Below are positions 34,079 through 42,207 of a DNA stretch of 43,598 nucleotides, in pieces. A program made the position numbers and the translations under genes. Numbering within the stretch: position 1 is the first letter of the stretch; every line of letters starts with the position of its first letter. The notes under the pieces were generated by a model. That model did no database searches, was not told the DNA's origin, and worked only from the letters and a program-made list of their open reading frames with translations. The DNA is from an uncultured Muribaculaceae bacterium (GTDB lineage: Bacteria; Bacteroidota; Bacteroidia; Bacteroidales; Muribaculaceae): assembly GCA_910579105.1 (NCBI GenBank), contig CAJTRT010000018.1:1-43598 (forward strand), given 5' to 3'.

Positions 34079-35728
34079 ATGAAGATTGACGCTCTAAATC
34101 TTGATATGATTTTCGAGACGAGCTGGGAAGTTTGTAACAAAATCGGCGGTATTTACACCGTTTTGTCAACCAAAGCCCTCACCCTGCAAAATCTCTATAA
34201 GGACAAGACCATCTTCATCGGACCCGATGTGTGGACCGCGGAGAATCCCTCCCCCTATTTTACCGAAGTGCCGTCGTTGTTGCGGCCATGGCGCGACAAA
34301 GCCGAGCTCCCCGAGGGAATATCGGTGCGCATAGGCCGCTGGAACATTCCGGGCAAACCGATCGTCGTGCTCGTGAAGTTCGACTCGGTTTACAGGGTAA
34401 AGGACTATTATTATGGTGAGATGTGGCAGCGTTACGGCGTTGACTCGCTCCATGCCTATGGCGACTATGACGAGGCGTGCGCCTTCTCTCTCGCCGCGGG
34501 AATGGTGATCGAGAGCATATGCAACTATAAGCGCACGCGCCACAAGAGCATAATAGCCCATTTCGACGAGTGGACCACGGGAATGGGGCTTCTGTATGTC
34601 AACTGGAAGCTGCCTAACGTCGGCACCATCTTTACAACCCACGCCACTTCGATCGGACGCAGCATATGCGGCAACGGCAAGCCGCTGTATGACTATATGA
34701 CGGGGTACAATGGCGACCAGATGGCGGAGGAGCTGAACATGCAGTCGAAACATTCGCTGGAAAAGGCGGCGGCACACAATGCCGACTGCTTCACCACGGT
34801 TTCCGACGTTACGGCCGCGGAGTGCGAGCAGCTGCTCGACAAGCGCCCGGACATCGTTACGCCCAACGGCTTCCAGCCTGATATGACGCTGACGAAGGCG
34901 CGCATGCGCAAGGCCCGCGAAGTAGCCCGCAAGGCGATGCTGAACGTTGGGTCGGCCATGATCGGCCGCGAACTTCCCGCCGACACCATTATCGCCGCCA
35001 CTTCCGGGCGGTGCGAATACCGCAACAAGGGTATTGACGTGTTCCTCGATGCCGCGAAACGGCTCGAGCAGGAAGGTGTTGCCAGGCAGCTCCTGCTCTT
35101 CGTGCTCGTCCCCGCGTGGTCGAAAGAGCCCCGGCAGGATGTCAGGGACGCGGTTGCCGCAGGGGCGACCGCTGGCGTTGCCGACCCTGTGATCACCCAT
35201 GTTCTGAACAATCCTGATTCCGACCAGATAATAGGCCGCATACACCAGCTCGGATTTTCCGCCGACCGCGGGTCGGGCGTTCAGGTGATCTACGTACCCT
35301 GCTATCTAAACGGTGACGACGGCATATTCAATATGCAGTACTACGACATGCTCGCCGGTATGGATGCCACGGCGTTCCCGTCCTACTACGAGCCGTGGGG
35401 CTACACTCCACTGGAAAGCGTGGCCTACGGAGTCCCTACCGTCACAACGTCACTTTCGGGTTTCGGCCAGTGGATTCTGTCAACTTCGGCCAGCGACTTC
35501 GAGCAGAGCGGCGTGGTTGTGATTCCGAGGTCCGATTCCAATTACGGCGAGGTGGTCGACAGGCTCGCCTCGTCGATGCGACAGCTCGCCGAGGCCGACG
35601 CTGATACGCGCGAGAAATACTCAAAGGCCGCGCGTGCGACCGCCGACAAGGCGCTGTGGGACTACTTCATCGTCTATTATGTGGATGCCTTCAAGAAAGC
35701 TCTCGACGCCGCGTCGGCGCGGGAATAA
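34079..35728 (+). CDS. GT3-type glycogen synthase
   Basis: A 549-residue glycogen/starch synthase resembling the eukaryotic GT3 family (GYS) rather than bacterial GT5 GlgA. Diagnostic parts: FETSWEVCNKIGGIYTVLSTKA at residues 12-33, AHFDEWTTGMGLLY, FTTHATSIGRSICG, TVSDVTAAEC, TPNGFQPD, and the donor-site YYEPWGYTPLESVAYGVPTVTT near the C-terminus. GT3 synthases in animals and fungi use UDP-glucose; Bacteroidota members are assumed to be similar, but this is inference. The eukaryotic C-terminal regulatory arginine cluster is not evident. The phosphorylase gene follows 65 bp later. Confidence 0.9.
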   Translation: MKIDALNLDMIFETSWEVCNKIGGIYTVLSTKALTLQNLYKDKTIFIGPDVWTAENPSPYFTEVPSLLRPWRDKAELPEGISVRIGRWNIPGKPIVVLVKFDSVYRVKDYYYGEMWQRYGVDSLHAYGDYDEACAFSLAAGMVIESICNYKRTRHKSIIAHFDEWTTGMGLLYVNWKLPNVGTIFTTHATSIGRSICGNGKPLYDYMTGYNGDQMAEELNMQSKHSLEKAAAHNADCFTTVSDVTAAECEQLLDKRPDIVTPNGFQPDMTLTKARMRKAREVARKAMLNVGSAMIGRELPADTIIAATSGRCEYRNKGIDVFLDAAKRLEQEGVARQLLLFVLVPAWSKEPRQDVRDAVAAGATAGVADPVITHVLNNPDSDQIIGRIHQLGFSADRGSGVQVIYVPCYLNGDDGIFNMQYYDMLAGMDATAFPSYYEPWGYTPLESVAYGVPTVTTSLSGFGQWILSTSASDFEQSGVVVIPRSDSNYGEVVDRLASSMRQLAEADADTREKYSKAARATADKALWDYFIVYYVDAFKKALDAASARE

Positions 35729-35793
35729 TCCCCCCTTCGTATGCCGGGCGCTTGATAACATAGAATAAATCAATACTTACAAATACCTCACAC

Positions 35794-38346
35794 ATGAAAC
35801 TTCAAGTCAGTAACACTAATGTCCCCAACTGGCACGACATCACAGTGAAATCCGACCTCCCCTCGAAGCTCAAACCCCTCGAGGAACTCGCCAAGAACCT
35901 CTGGTGGGTGTGGAACAGCGAGGGCAAAGCCCTGTTCCGCGACCTCAATCCCGACCTCTGGCGCTCGACCGGCGAAAACCCGGTTATGGTGCTTCAACAG
36001 CTCTCTGCCGAGCGCCTTGAGGAGATTCTGGCCGACAAGGCCCTTCTCTCCCGCATCGACCACGTATACGGGATGTTCAAGGAGTACATGGCCCAGCCTA
36101 TGCGCGACGACATCCCCTCCGTCTCCTATTTCTCGATGGAGTACGGCCTCTGCAACGCTCTGAAAATCTACTCGGGCGGTCTCGGTGTCCTCGCCGGCGA
36201 CTATATCAAGGAGGCTTCCGACAGCCGCGTGCCCATGACAGCCGTCGGCTTCCTCTACCGCTACGGCTATTTCACCCAGTCGCTCAGCGTCGACGGCCAG
36301 CAGATCGCCAACTACGAGGCCCAGAACTTCAACCAGCTCCCCATCGAGCAGGTAATGGAGAACGGCCATCCGATGATTCTCGAGGTTCCCTATCCCGGCC
36401 GCACGATATACAGCCATGTGTGGCGCGTGAACGTGGGCAGAATGAACCTCTACCTCATGGATACCGACTTCGAGATGAACTCGGAGTTCGACCGCTCCAT
36501 AACCCACCAGCTCTATGGCGGCGACTGGGAGAACCGCATCAAGCAGGAGTATCTCCTCGGCATCGGCGGCATACTCATGCTCAAAAAGCTCGGTATCAAG
36601 TCGGAACTCTACCACTGCAACGAGGGTCACGCCGCCCTGCTCAACCTCCAGCGCCTTGTCGACTACGTTCAGGAGCAGCACCTCGACTTCAACGTGGCTC
36701 TCGAGCTGGTTCGCGCCTCGAGCCTCTATACCGTCCACACTCCGGTGCCCGCGGGTCACGACTACTTCGACGAGGGCCTTTTCGGCAAGTACATGGGCGA
36801 GTATCCCGCCAAGCTCGGCATCTCCTGGAACGACCTCATGAACATGGGTCGCGAGAACCCCGATACCAACGAGCGCTTCTCTATGAGCGTGTTCGCCCTC
36901 AACACCTGCCAGGAAGCCAACGGCGTCAGCTGGCTCCACGGCGAGGTCTCCAAGAAGATGTTCGCCGGAATATGGAAAGGCTACACCTGGGAGGAGAGCC
37001 ATGTCGGCTACGTCACCAACGGCGTGCACATGCCCACCTGGGCCGCTTCCGAGTGGAAGGAGTTCTACGCTGAGAAGCTCGGCGACAACATGTTCAACCA
37101 CCAGGATAATCCCAAGGCCTGGGACGGCATCCTCAAATGCACCGACCAGGAAATCTGGAATATGCGCATGACGATGAAGAACAAGTTCATCAACTTCGTC
37201 AAGCGCGACTTCAAGGCCAAGTGGCTCGCCAACCAGGGTGATCCCTCGGCTGTGATGAGCATCGTTGACAAGATCAACCCCAACGCCCTGATCATCGGCT
37301 TCGCCCGCCGCTTCGCGACCTACAAGCGCGCCCATCTGCTCTTCACCGACCTCGACCGCCTGGCCAAGATCGTAAACAACGAGCAGTTCCCCGTGCAGTT
37401 CGTGTTCTCCGGCAAGGCGCACCCCGCCGACGGTGCCGGCCAGGGACTGATCAAGCGCATCATGGAAATCTCGCGCATGCCGCAGTTCCTCGGCAAGATC
37501 ATCTTCCTGGAAGACTATAACATGATCGTGGCCAAGCGCCTCGTGACAGGTGTCGACATATGGCTCAACACCCCGACGCGCCCGCTTGAGGCCTCCGGCA
37601 CTTCCGGCGAGAAGGCTCTGATGAACGGCGTGCTCAACTTCTCCGTGCTCGACGGATGGTGGTACGAGGGTTACCGCTTCGACGAGAAGGCCGGATGGGC
37701 CCTCACCGACAAGCGTACGTTTACCAACCAGGCCCAGCAGGACGCTCTCGACGCCGCGACCATCTACTCGATGCTCGAGAACGAGATTGTTCCGCTTTAC
37801 TACGCCAAGAACTCCAAGGGCTACTCCCCCGAGTGGGTGCAGTATATCAAGCGCTCGATCGCCCACATCGCCCCCCACTTCACCATGAAGCGTATGATCG
37901 AGGACTACATCCACCGTTTCTACGAGAAGGAGGCGAAGCGCACCAAGGCGCTCCTAGCCAACGACTACGCCGAGGCCAAGGAAATCGTGGCCTGGAAGGA
38001 GAAGGTGGCTGCCGCGTGGGACGGCGTGAGGGTGCTCGAAGTCAAGGTCTCCGACGTTTCCGACTCCGTTACCGGAACCGACTTCCACGTGGAGGCCGTG
38101 GTTGACACCAATGGTCTGGCCGACGACCTCGGCCTCGAGCTCGTGGCCTACAAGAAGGACGGCGACGAGGAGAAGTACTTCGGGCGCGAGGCTTTCAAGG
38201 TGGCCAAGGTCGACGGCAACGTGGTTACCTACAAGCTCGACTCGAAGCTCCGCGAGGCAGGCGTGTTCCGCTATGGTTACCGCCTCTACCCCTCTAACCC
38301 GGCGCTTCCCCACCGTATGGACTTCGCCTATACCCGCTGGATCTGA
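35794..38346 (+). CDS. glgP: Alpha-glucan (glycogen) phosphorylase
   Basis: A GT35 enzyme of 850 residues that releases glucose-1-phosphate from glycogen or maltodextrin using PLP as cofactor. It belongs to the short bacterial/archaeal branch with a DUF3417-like N-terminus (LEELAKNLWWVWNSEGKALF). Other landmarks: YFSMEYGLCNALKIYSGGLGVLAGDYIKEAS, VTNGVHMPTW, FARRFATYKRA, FSGKAHPAD and the PLP-site region RPLEASGTSGEKALMNG. A terminal strand-rich domain from about residue 740 is typical of this branch. It pairs with the synthase upstream, so storage and mobilisation enzymes share one transcript. A palindromic element and terminator follow. Confidence 0.94.
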   Translation: MKLQVSNTNVPNWHDITVKSDLPSKLKPLEELAKNLWWVWNSEGKALFRDLNPDLWRSTGENPVMVLQQLSAERLEEILADKALLSRIDHVYGMFKEYMAQPMRDDIPSVSYFSMEYGLCNALKIYSGGLGVLAGDYIKEASDSRVPMTAVGFLYRYGYFTQSLSVDGQQIANYEAQNFNQLPIEQVMENGHPMILEVPYPGRTIYSHVWRVNVGRMNLYLMDTDFEMNSEFDRSITHQLYGGDWENRIKQEYLLGIGGILMLKKLGIKSELYHCNEGHAALLNLQRLVDYVQEQHLDFNVALELVRASSLYTVHTPVPAGHDYFDEGLFGKYMGEYPAKLGISWNDLMNMGRENPDTNERFSMSVFALNTCQEANGVSWLHGEVSKKMFAGIWKGYTWEESHVGYVTNGVHMPTWAASEWKEFYAEKLGDNMFNHQDNPKAWDGILKCTDQEIWNMRMTMKNKFINFVKRDFKAKWLANQGDPSAVMSIVDKINPNALIIGFARRFATYKRAHLLFTDLDRLAKIVNNEQFPVQFVFSGKAHPADGAGQGLIKRIMEISRMPQFLGKIIFLEDYNMIVAKRLVTGVDIWLNTPTRPLEASGTSGEKALMNGVLNFSVLDGWWYEGYRFDEKAGWALTDKRTFTNQAQQDALDAATIYSMLENEIVPLYYAKNSKGYSPEWVQYIKRSIAHIAPHFTMKRMIEDYIHRFYEKEAKRTKALLANDYAEAKEIVAWKEKVAAAWDGVRVLEVKVSDVSDSVTGTDFHVEAVVDTNGLADDLGLELVAYKKDGDEEKYFGREAFKVAKVDGNVVTYKLDSKLREAGVFRYGYRLYPSNPALPHRMDFAYTRWI

Positions 38347-38392
38347 TTCCAGCAGCCTAAGTCACGGAGATGGCGCGAATTGGCCATAGGGT

Positions 38393-38457
38393 GTAGGGAC
38401 GCGGCGTGCCGCGTAATGAACGCCGCACCCGGTATACGCGGCACGCCGCGTCCCTAC
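38393..38457. repeat. Double-palindrome intergenic element, subtype GCGTGC
   Basis: Inverted arms at 38393-38415 and 38435-38457 are identical over 23 bp and match the arms at 21945-22014. The spacer is 19 bp. It lies between glgP and the terminator. Confidence 0.85.
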
Positions 38458-38501
38458 GACATTAGTCGCCACTGTATTAAGGACCAAATATCCCGCAATA
38501 G

Positions 38502-38533
38502 AAAGAGCCTGGCAGATTGCCAGGCTCTTTTTT
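38502..38533 (+). terminator. Strong rho-independent terminator after glgP
   Basis: Perfect 13-bp stem (AAAGAGCCTGGCA at 38502-38514, TGCCAGGCTCTTT at 38518-38530) with a GAT centre, then T to 38533. The remaining bases to 38723 hold GC-rich short inverted repeats (CCCGCGGGCGGG, CCCCTGCGGGG) but no gene. Confidence 0.92.
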
Positions 38534-38723
38534 ATTGACTTAACTTTATTATGAGCTTTTTGTTGAGCAAAGTATTTAGATTCTGAATTTCGGTTACGAC
38601 AAGTCTGCGAATCATAATAAGTAAGGTGATCAACCCGCGGGCGGGTTCGGTTGCCTTCGCTGTCCCCTGCGGGGAGCGGAGGAGGGCGGCGTGCGCGAGG
38701 CGCGTCGTATGGGGGAGGCGGGA

Positions 38724-39227
38724 TTACTTGTAATCCTTGAGCATCTTCTGGAGACGCTGGCGGGCGAAGAAGATGCGGCTCTTCACGGTGCCGAGGGGCA
38801 GGTTCATCTTCTCGGCGATTTCGTTGTACTTGTAGCCTGCGACGTGCATCGAGAAAGGCACGCGGTAGTCGTCGGAGAAGGAGTTGATGGCGGCGGTGAT
38901 CTCGCCTGCCGCGATCGAGCCTTCGGGAGTGTCGAGACCTGACTCCTGGGGGAGGTTGAGGTGGTAGAGGTCTTCGGTCTGGTCGATGATGGTGGCCGAG
39001 CGCACGACCTTGCGGTAGTTGTTGATGAAGATGTTGCGCATGATGGTGAACACCCATCCCTTGAAGTTCACGTTTTCGACATACTTGTCTTCGTTGTCGA
39101 GAGCCTTGAGGGTCGTGTCCTGAAGGAGGTCGTAAGCGTCGTCGCGGTTGGAGGTGAGAAGGTACGCGAAGTTGAGGAGATTGCCTTGCAGTGCTAAGAG
39201 CTTAGTCTGAAAATTTTTGGAACTCAT
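38724..39227 (-). CDS. ECF-type RNA polymerase sigma factor
   Basis: A 167-residue sigma-70-family factor with only regions 2 and 4. Region 2 (residues 12-80) has SNRDDAYDLLQDTTLKAL and FKGWVFTIMRNIFINNYRK; region 4 (about 110-165) has the helix-turn-helix YKYNEIAEKMNLPLGTVKSRIFFARQRLQ. No anti-sigma gene lies next to it on either side, unlike the common Bacteroidota FecR-paired factors. It has a textbook promoter 60 bp upstream that uses the housekeeping Bacteroidota consensus. The regulon is unknown. Confidence 0.93.
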   Translation of the reverse strand: MSSKNFQTKLLALQGNLLNFAYLLTSNRDDAYDLLQDTTLKALDNEDKYVENVNFKGWVFTIMRNIFINNYRKVVRSATIIDQTEDLYHLNLPQESGLDTPEGSIAAGEITAAINSFSDDYRVPFSMHVAGYKYNEIAEKMNLPLGTVKSRIFFARQRLQKMLKDYK

Positions 39228-39288
39228 AATGCTGATGTGTTAAGTAAGTCGTTTGAGATAGTTTTGTAACCACTTTGTGACTACATTG

Positions 39289-39319
39289 CAAAGTTACGAA
39301 TACTTTTTGAATTTCCAAA
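39289..39319 (-). promoter_or_regulatory. Promoter of the sigma-factor gene
   Basis: The minus strand reads TTTG (39316-39319), a 19-bp spacer and TAACTTTG (39289-39296), an exact match to the Bacteroidota -33/-7 promoter. The leader would be about 55 nt. Confidence 0.75.
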
Positions 39320-39420
39320 TATTTCGGCAATATTTTTTCAAAAAAAATCAAATAATTTTTCTTGTAGATATAATTTATTGAAAATCAAGTAAATAAAATT
39401 AGGAATACCGGGTACAAAAT

Positions 39421-39449
39421 TGTTACAACGTCTGTTTTTCTATGTAACA
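39421..39449. promoter_or_regulatory. Inverted TGTTAC / GTAACA pair
   Basis: TGTTAC (39421-39426) and GTAACA (39444-39449) form an inverted pair with 17 bp between; flanking AAAAT and ATTTT extend the symmetry imperfectly. It may be an operator or a weak hairpin. Confidence 0.4.
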
Positions 39450-39609
39450 GATTTTGCGGTTTGGTTAAATGCTTGAAAATCAGCAAAATATCGAATATGT
39501 TCAAGGCGTGCCTCTTAAAACACAAGCGTTATGGCGTTATTTTATGTGAAATATTCTTTATATTAACGCTGCGTGTGGGGCGTTTGTATCGCTTGTTTGT
39601 GTGGCGGAT

Positions 39610-39615
39610 GTAACA
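39610..39615 (-). promoter_or_regulatory. Single GTAACA half-site
   Basis: GTAACA in the context GATGTAACAATTGTTG; the reverse complement reads TTGTTACAT, matching the other copies in this gap. Confidence 0.3.
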
Positions 39616-39663
39616 ATTGTTGCGCTTTGTGTCATTGTTGAGAGACGCGGGAATGATACTCGA

Positions 39664-39689
39664 TGTTACGGAGTGTTACATTATGTTAC
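39664..39689 (+). promoter_or_regulatory. Three TGTTAC boxes at exact 10-bp spacing
   Basis: TGTTAC occurs at 39664-39669, 39674-39679 and 39684-39689, so the copies lie on one face of the helix. They end 55 bp before the -33 element of the hydrolase promoter, a position suited to an activator or repressor array. Confidence 0.5.
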
Positions 39690-39744
39690 AGTGCCGAACA
39701 CCCCTCCCGCGGCGACCGACACCATAATATATAGGGACTATTAC

Positions 39745-39775
39745 TTTGCCGTTTTGGCTGGATGTCGTAATTTCG
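39745..39775 (+). promoter_or_regulatory. Putative promoter of the hydrolase-MurF-Ddl operon
   Basis: TTTG (39745-39748), a 19-bp spacer and TAATTTCG (39768-39775). The -7 box ends 4 bp before the ATG at 39780, so transcription would begin at or next to the start codon. TTACTTTG at 39741-39748 is an alternative -7 box giving a leader of about 25 nt. Confidence 0.45.
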
Positions 39776-39779
39776 CGGT

Positions 39780-40565
39780 ATGAATACCGACAACCTAAAA
39801 CCCGTGGAGCGAGACTTCACAGTCGATGGCGTCAGGCTCCATGCCGAGCTCAGCGGAAGCGGCGAGCCGCTGATTCTGATGCATGGCTGGGGGTGCGACC
39901 ATACCACCGTGCGCTCTATCGCGGCCACGGCGGCGCTGACCCACAGGGTATACAATATCGATTTTCCCGGATTCGGGGAATCGCCGGAGCCATGCGAAGT
40001 GTGGGGTGTCGGCCGTTATACCGAGCTGGTAGAGGCGTTCGCCCGCCAGGAGGGCCTGGAAAGCCCTGTGCTGGTAGGGCACTCGTTCGGCGGCCGGGTG
40101 GCCATTCTCATGGCGTCGCGTACGCCGGTCTCCAAAGTGGTGCTTGTCGACGCCGCCGGCATAAAGCCCCGCCGTTCCCCGCTGTATTATTATAGGGTGT
40201 ATTCTTTCAAGGCCGCGAAGGCGCTCGCGAGACTTGTGTTCGGCAGGGAACGCGCCGAAAAGCGTGTCGAAGCAATGCGTGCACGGCGGGGATCGAGCGA
40301 CTACGCCCAGGCTTCCCCCAGGATGAGGGCGATAATGAGCAGGGTGGTCAACCGCGACCTCACAGACAGGCTCCCCCTCATAAAAGCCCCGACGCTGCTC
40401 ATATGGGGCGAGAACGATACCGCCACTCCCGTGGCCGACGCCCGCAAGATGGCGAGACTGATTCCCGATGCCGGTCTGGTGTCTTTCGCCGACTGCGGTC
40501 ATTACAGCTTTCTCGACAATCCCGGGCGTTTCCGGGCGGTTTTGTCGTCATTCCTGAATTCTTAA
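39780..40565 (+). CDS. Alpha/beta-fold hydrolase next to MurF/Ddl-like genes
   Basis: A 261-residue alpha/beta hydrolase without signal peptide, so probably cytoplasmic. The oxyanion segment MHGWGCDH, nucleophile elbow GHSFGGR with S102, acid D213 in GENDTATP and H241 in DCGHYSFLDNP give a complete Ser-Asp-His triad. Such folds cleave esters, amides or thioesters; the substrate is not predictable. It lies 9 bp before a membrane-anchored MurF-like ligase and then a Ddl-like ligase, so a cell-wall precursor (or a D-Ala-containing ester) is a reasonable guess. The ATG lies almost on the predicted transcript start. Confidence 0.85.
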   Translation: MNTDNLKPVERDFTVDGVRLHAELSGSGEPLILMHGWGCDHTTVRSIAATAALTHRVYNIDFPGFGESPEPCEVWGVGRYTELVEAFARQEGLESPVLVGHSFGGRVAILMASRTPVSKVVLVDAAGIKPRRSPLYYYRVYSFKAAKALARLVFGRERAEKRVEAMRARRGSSDYAQASPRMRAIMSRVVNRDLTDRLPLIKAPTLLIWGENDTATPVADARKMARLIPDAGLVSFADCGHYSFLDNPGRFRAVLSSFLNS

Positions 40566-40574
40566 ATTGAAACA

Positions 40575-42161
40575 ATGGATATGATCACTTTGGCGTTCGC
40601 CCTGGCGGCATCGGTGCTGGCCGTTGCCGATATGGCCGCGGTGTTCGCCCGCGACCTTATGATGTTCCAGCAGAACTCCTACCGCCACGACCGCTACATA
40701 CGATGGTTCGAGCAGTCGGGCGAAAGCACTTCCCTCGGCAGGATATTCTGCTGTGTGGCGCTGATGTTCATGCTGGTCAACCGCCTCCCGTTCTTCGCCG
40801 GCGCGGCCGTGGCGGCGGCTGTGACCGCGTGGCAGCTTGTGGCGCTCCTGCGCCGGAAATATAAGAAACCGCTGGTGTGGACTCCCCGCGCCCGGCGCGT
40901 GTATGCCGTCATGTGGGCGCTCGCCGTGATTGTCGCGGCGGTGTTCGGCCTGACGCTCGGCCTCAGGGGGCTCGCATGCTCCCTGGTGGGCATGCTGGTG
41001 GTGTCGCCGGTGTTCCTTCTCGCGGCCAACGCTTTGCTGCGCCCCGTTGAGAAATCCATCAACAAGAAATATTACGACGAGGCCGCCTCGATTCTCGCCT
41101 CGATGCCCTCGCTCAAAGTCGTCGGCGTGACCGGCAGCTACGGCAAGACGTCGACCAAGCATTACCTCGCGCGCATCCTCCAGGAGCAGTTTTCCGTAAC
41201 AATGACGCCTGGCAGCTTCAACACCACCATGGGTGTGATACGCACAGTTCGCGAGCATCTGCGCCCCTACGACGAGGTCTTTGTCTGCGAGATGGGGGCC
41301 AAGCAGCCCGGCGACATAAAGGAGATCTGCGACCTGGTGCGACCTTCGGTCGGCATCGTGACAGCCGTCGGGGAGCAGCACCTCGAATCGTTCAAGACAA
41401 TCGAGAATGTGCGCGACACTAAGTTCGAGCTTGTCGACTCGCTGCCCGCCGACGGTCTGGCCGTGGTCAACGACGATTTCCCGTACGCGGCCTCCCGCCC
41501 GGTGGCCAATGCTGAGTGCCTGCGCTACGCCGTAAGCAATACCGGATCGGCTGATTATGCCGCATCCGACATTGAGTATTCGCCCGAGGGCACCTCGTTT
41601 TCCGTTTCTGGTCCCGGTCTTGATCAGCCGCTGCGTTTGCAGACGAAGCTCGTGGGCGAGTGCAACATCTCTAACCTTATGGCCGCAGTGATAGTGGCTC
41701 TCCGGCTCGGAGTCCCGGTCGACAAGATTCGCTACGCGGTCGGCCAGATCGAGCAGGTCGAGCACCGCCTGAACATAAAGCGTACGCCTGGCGGTGTCAC
41801 CATCATCGACGACGCTTTCAACTCCAATCCCGCCGGATCCAGGATGGCGCTCGACGTTTTGTCGCGTATGAAGGGAGGGCGTAGGATTGTGGTGACCCCG
41901 GGAATGATCGAGCTTGGCGACAGGCAGCATGCCGCCAACGAGGAGCTGGGACGCCATGCCGCCCGGTGCGCCGACATCGCGGTCGTCGTGGGCGGCTACA
42001 ACCGCGACGCCATTCTCGCCGGCCTCGCCGCCGGTCCGATCAAGGAGGAGGACATACACGCCGTCGACAGCTTCGCCGAGGCTCAGAAACTTCTCGGAGG
42101 CATGCTCCGCCCCGGCGACACCGTGCTGTATGAGAACGATCTCCCGGATACGTTCAAGTAA
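40575..42161 (+). CDS. Membrane-anchored MurF-like Mur ligase
   Basis: A 528-residue Mur ligase with an added membrane region. Hydrophobic segments lie at about 3-25, 56-70, 72-92, 109-128 and 130-154; MFQQNSYRHDRYIRWF at 30-45 is a conserved phrase I recall from similar N-terminally extended proteins in Firmicutes. The catalytic part starts at about 180 with the P-loop GVTGSYGKTST (184-194), then NDDFPY, the MurF-like IIDDAFNSNPAGSRMALDVL and GMIELGDRQHAANEELG. The usual GxHN substrate motif is GECN here. Classical MurF is soluble and adds D-Ala-D-Ala to UDP-MurNAc-tripeptide. The partner Ddl-like gene follows 46 bp later. Ligase activity is likely; the acceptor may differ from that of soluble MurF. 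Confidence 0.88.
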   Translation: MDMITLAFALAASVLAVADMAAVFARDLMMFQQNSYRHDRYIRWFEQSGESTSLGRIFCCVALMFMLVNRLPFFAGAAVAAAVTAWQLVALLRRKYKKPLVWTPRARRVYAVMWALAVIVAAVFGLTLGLRGLACSLVGMLVVSPVFLLAANALLRPVEKSINKKYYDEAASILASMPSLKVVGVTGSYGKTSTKHYLARILQEQFSVTMTPGSFNTTMGVIRTVREHLRPYDEVFVCEMGAKQPGDIKEICDLVRPSVGIVTAVGEQHLESFKTIENVRDTKFELVDSLPADGLAVVNDDFPYAASRPVANAECLRYAVSNTGSADYAASDIEYSPEGTSFSVSGPGLDQPLRLQTKLVGECNISNLMAAVIVALRLGVPVDKIRYAVGQIEQVEHRLNIKRTPGGVTIIDDAFNSNPAGSRMALDVLSRMKGGRRIVVTPGMIELGDRQHAANEELGRHAARCADIAVVVGGYNRDAILAGLAAGPIKEEDIHAVDSFAEAQKLLGGMLRPGDTVLYENDLPDTFK

Positions 42162-42207
42162 CGGCGGCATTAATATCGAACAGACAAACCCATATATTTG
42201 AATAGCA

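Larger units (their letters stand above)
39320..39744. other. AT-rich intergenic region between divergent transcripts
   Basis: About 420 bp with much lower GC than its surroundings and no convincing gene. A 60-codon open frame from a GTG at 39601 runs into the next gene and has no family character. Contents: six TGTTAC/GTAACA half-sites (listed separately) and a tandem GCGTTAT pair at 39526-39532 and 39534-39540. Confidence 0.6.

Noticed and set aside
35788..37914. 708-codon open frame antisense to glgP
   Set aside because: It mirrors the phosphorylase codon by codon, has no domain character, and long antisense frames are expected where GC-rich third positions avoid stops on the other strand.
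39601..39783. 60-codon frame before the hydrolase
   Set aside because: Starts at a GTG, runs through the TGTTAC boxes and promoter, and overlaps the hydrolase start; no coding character.
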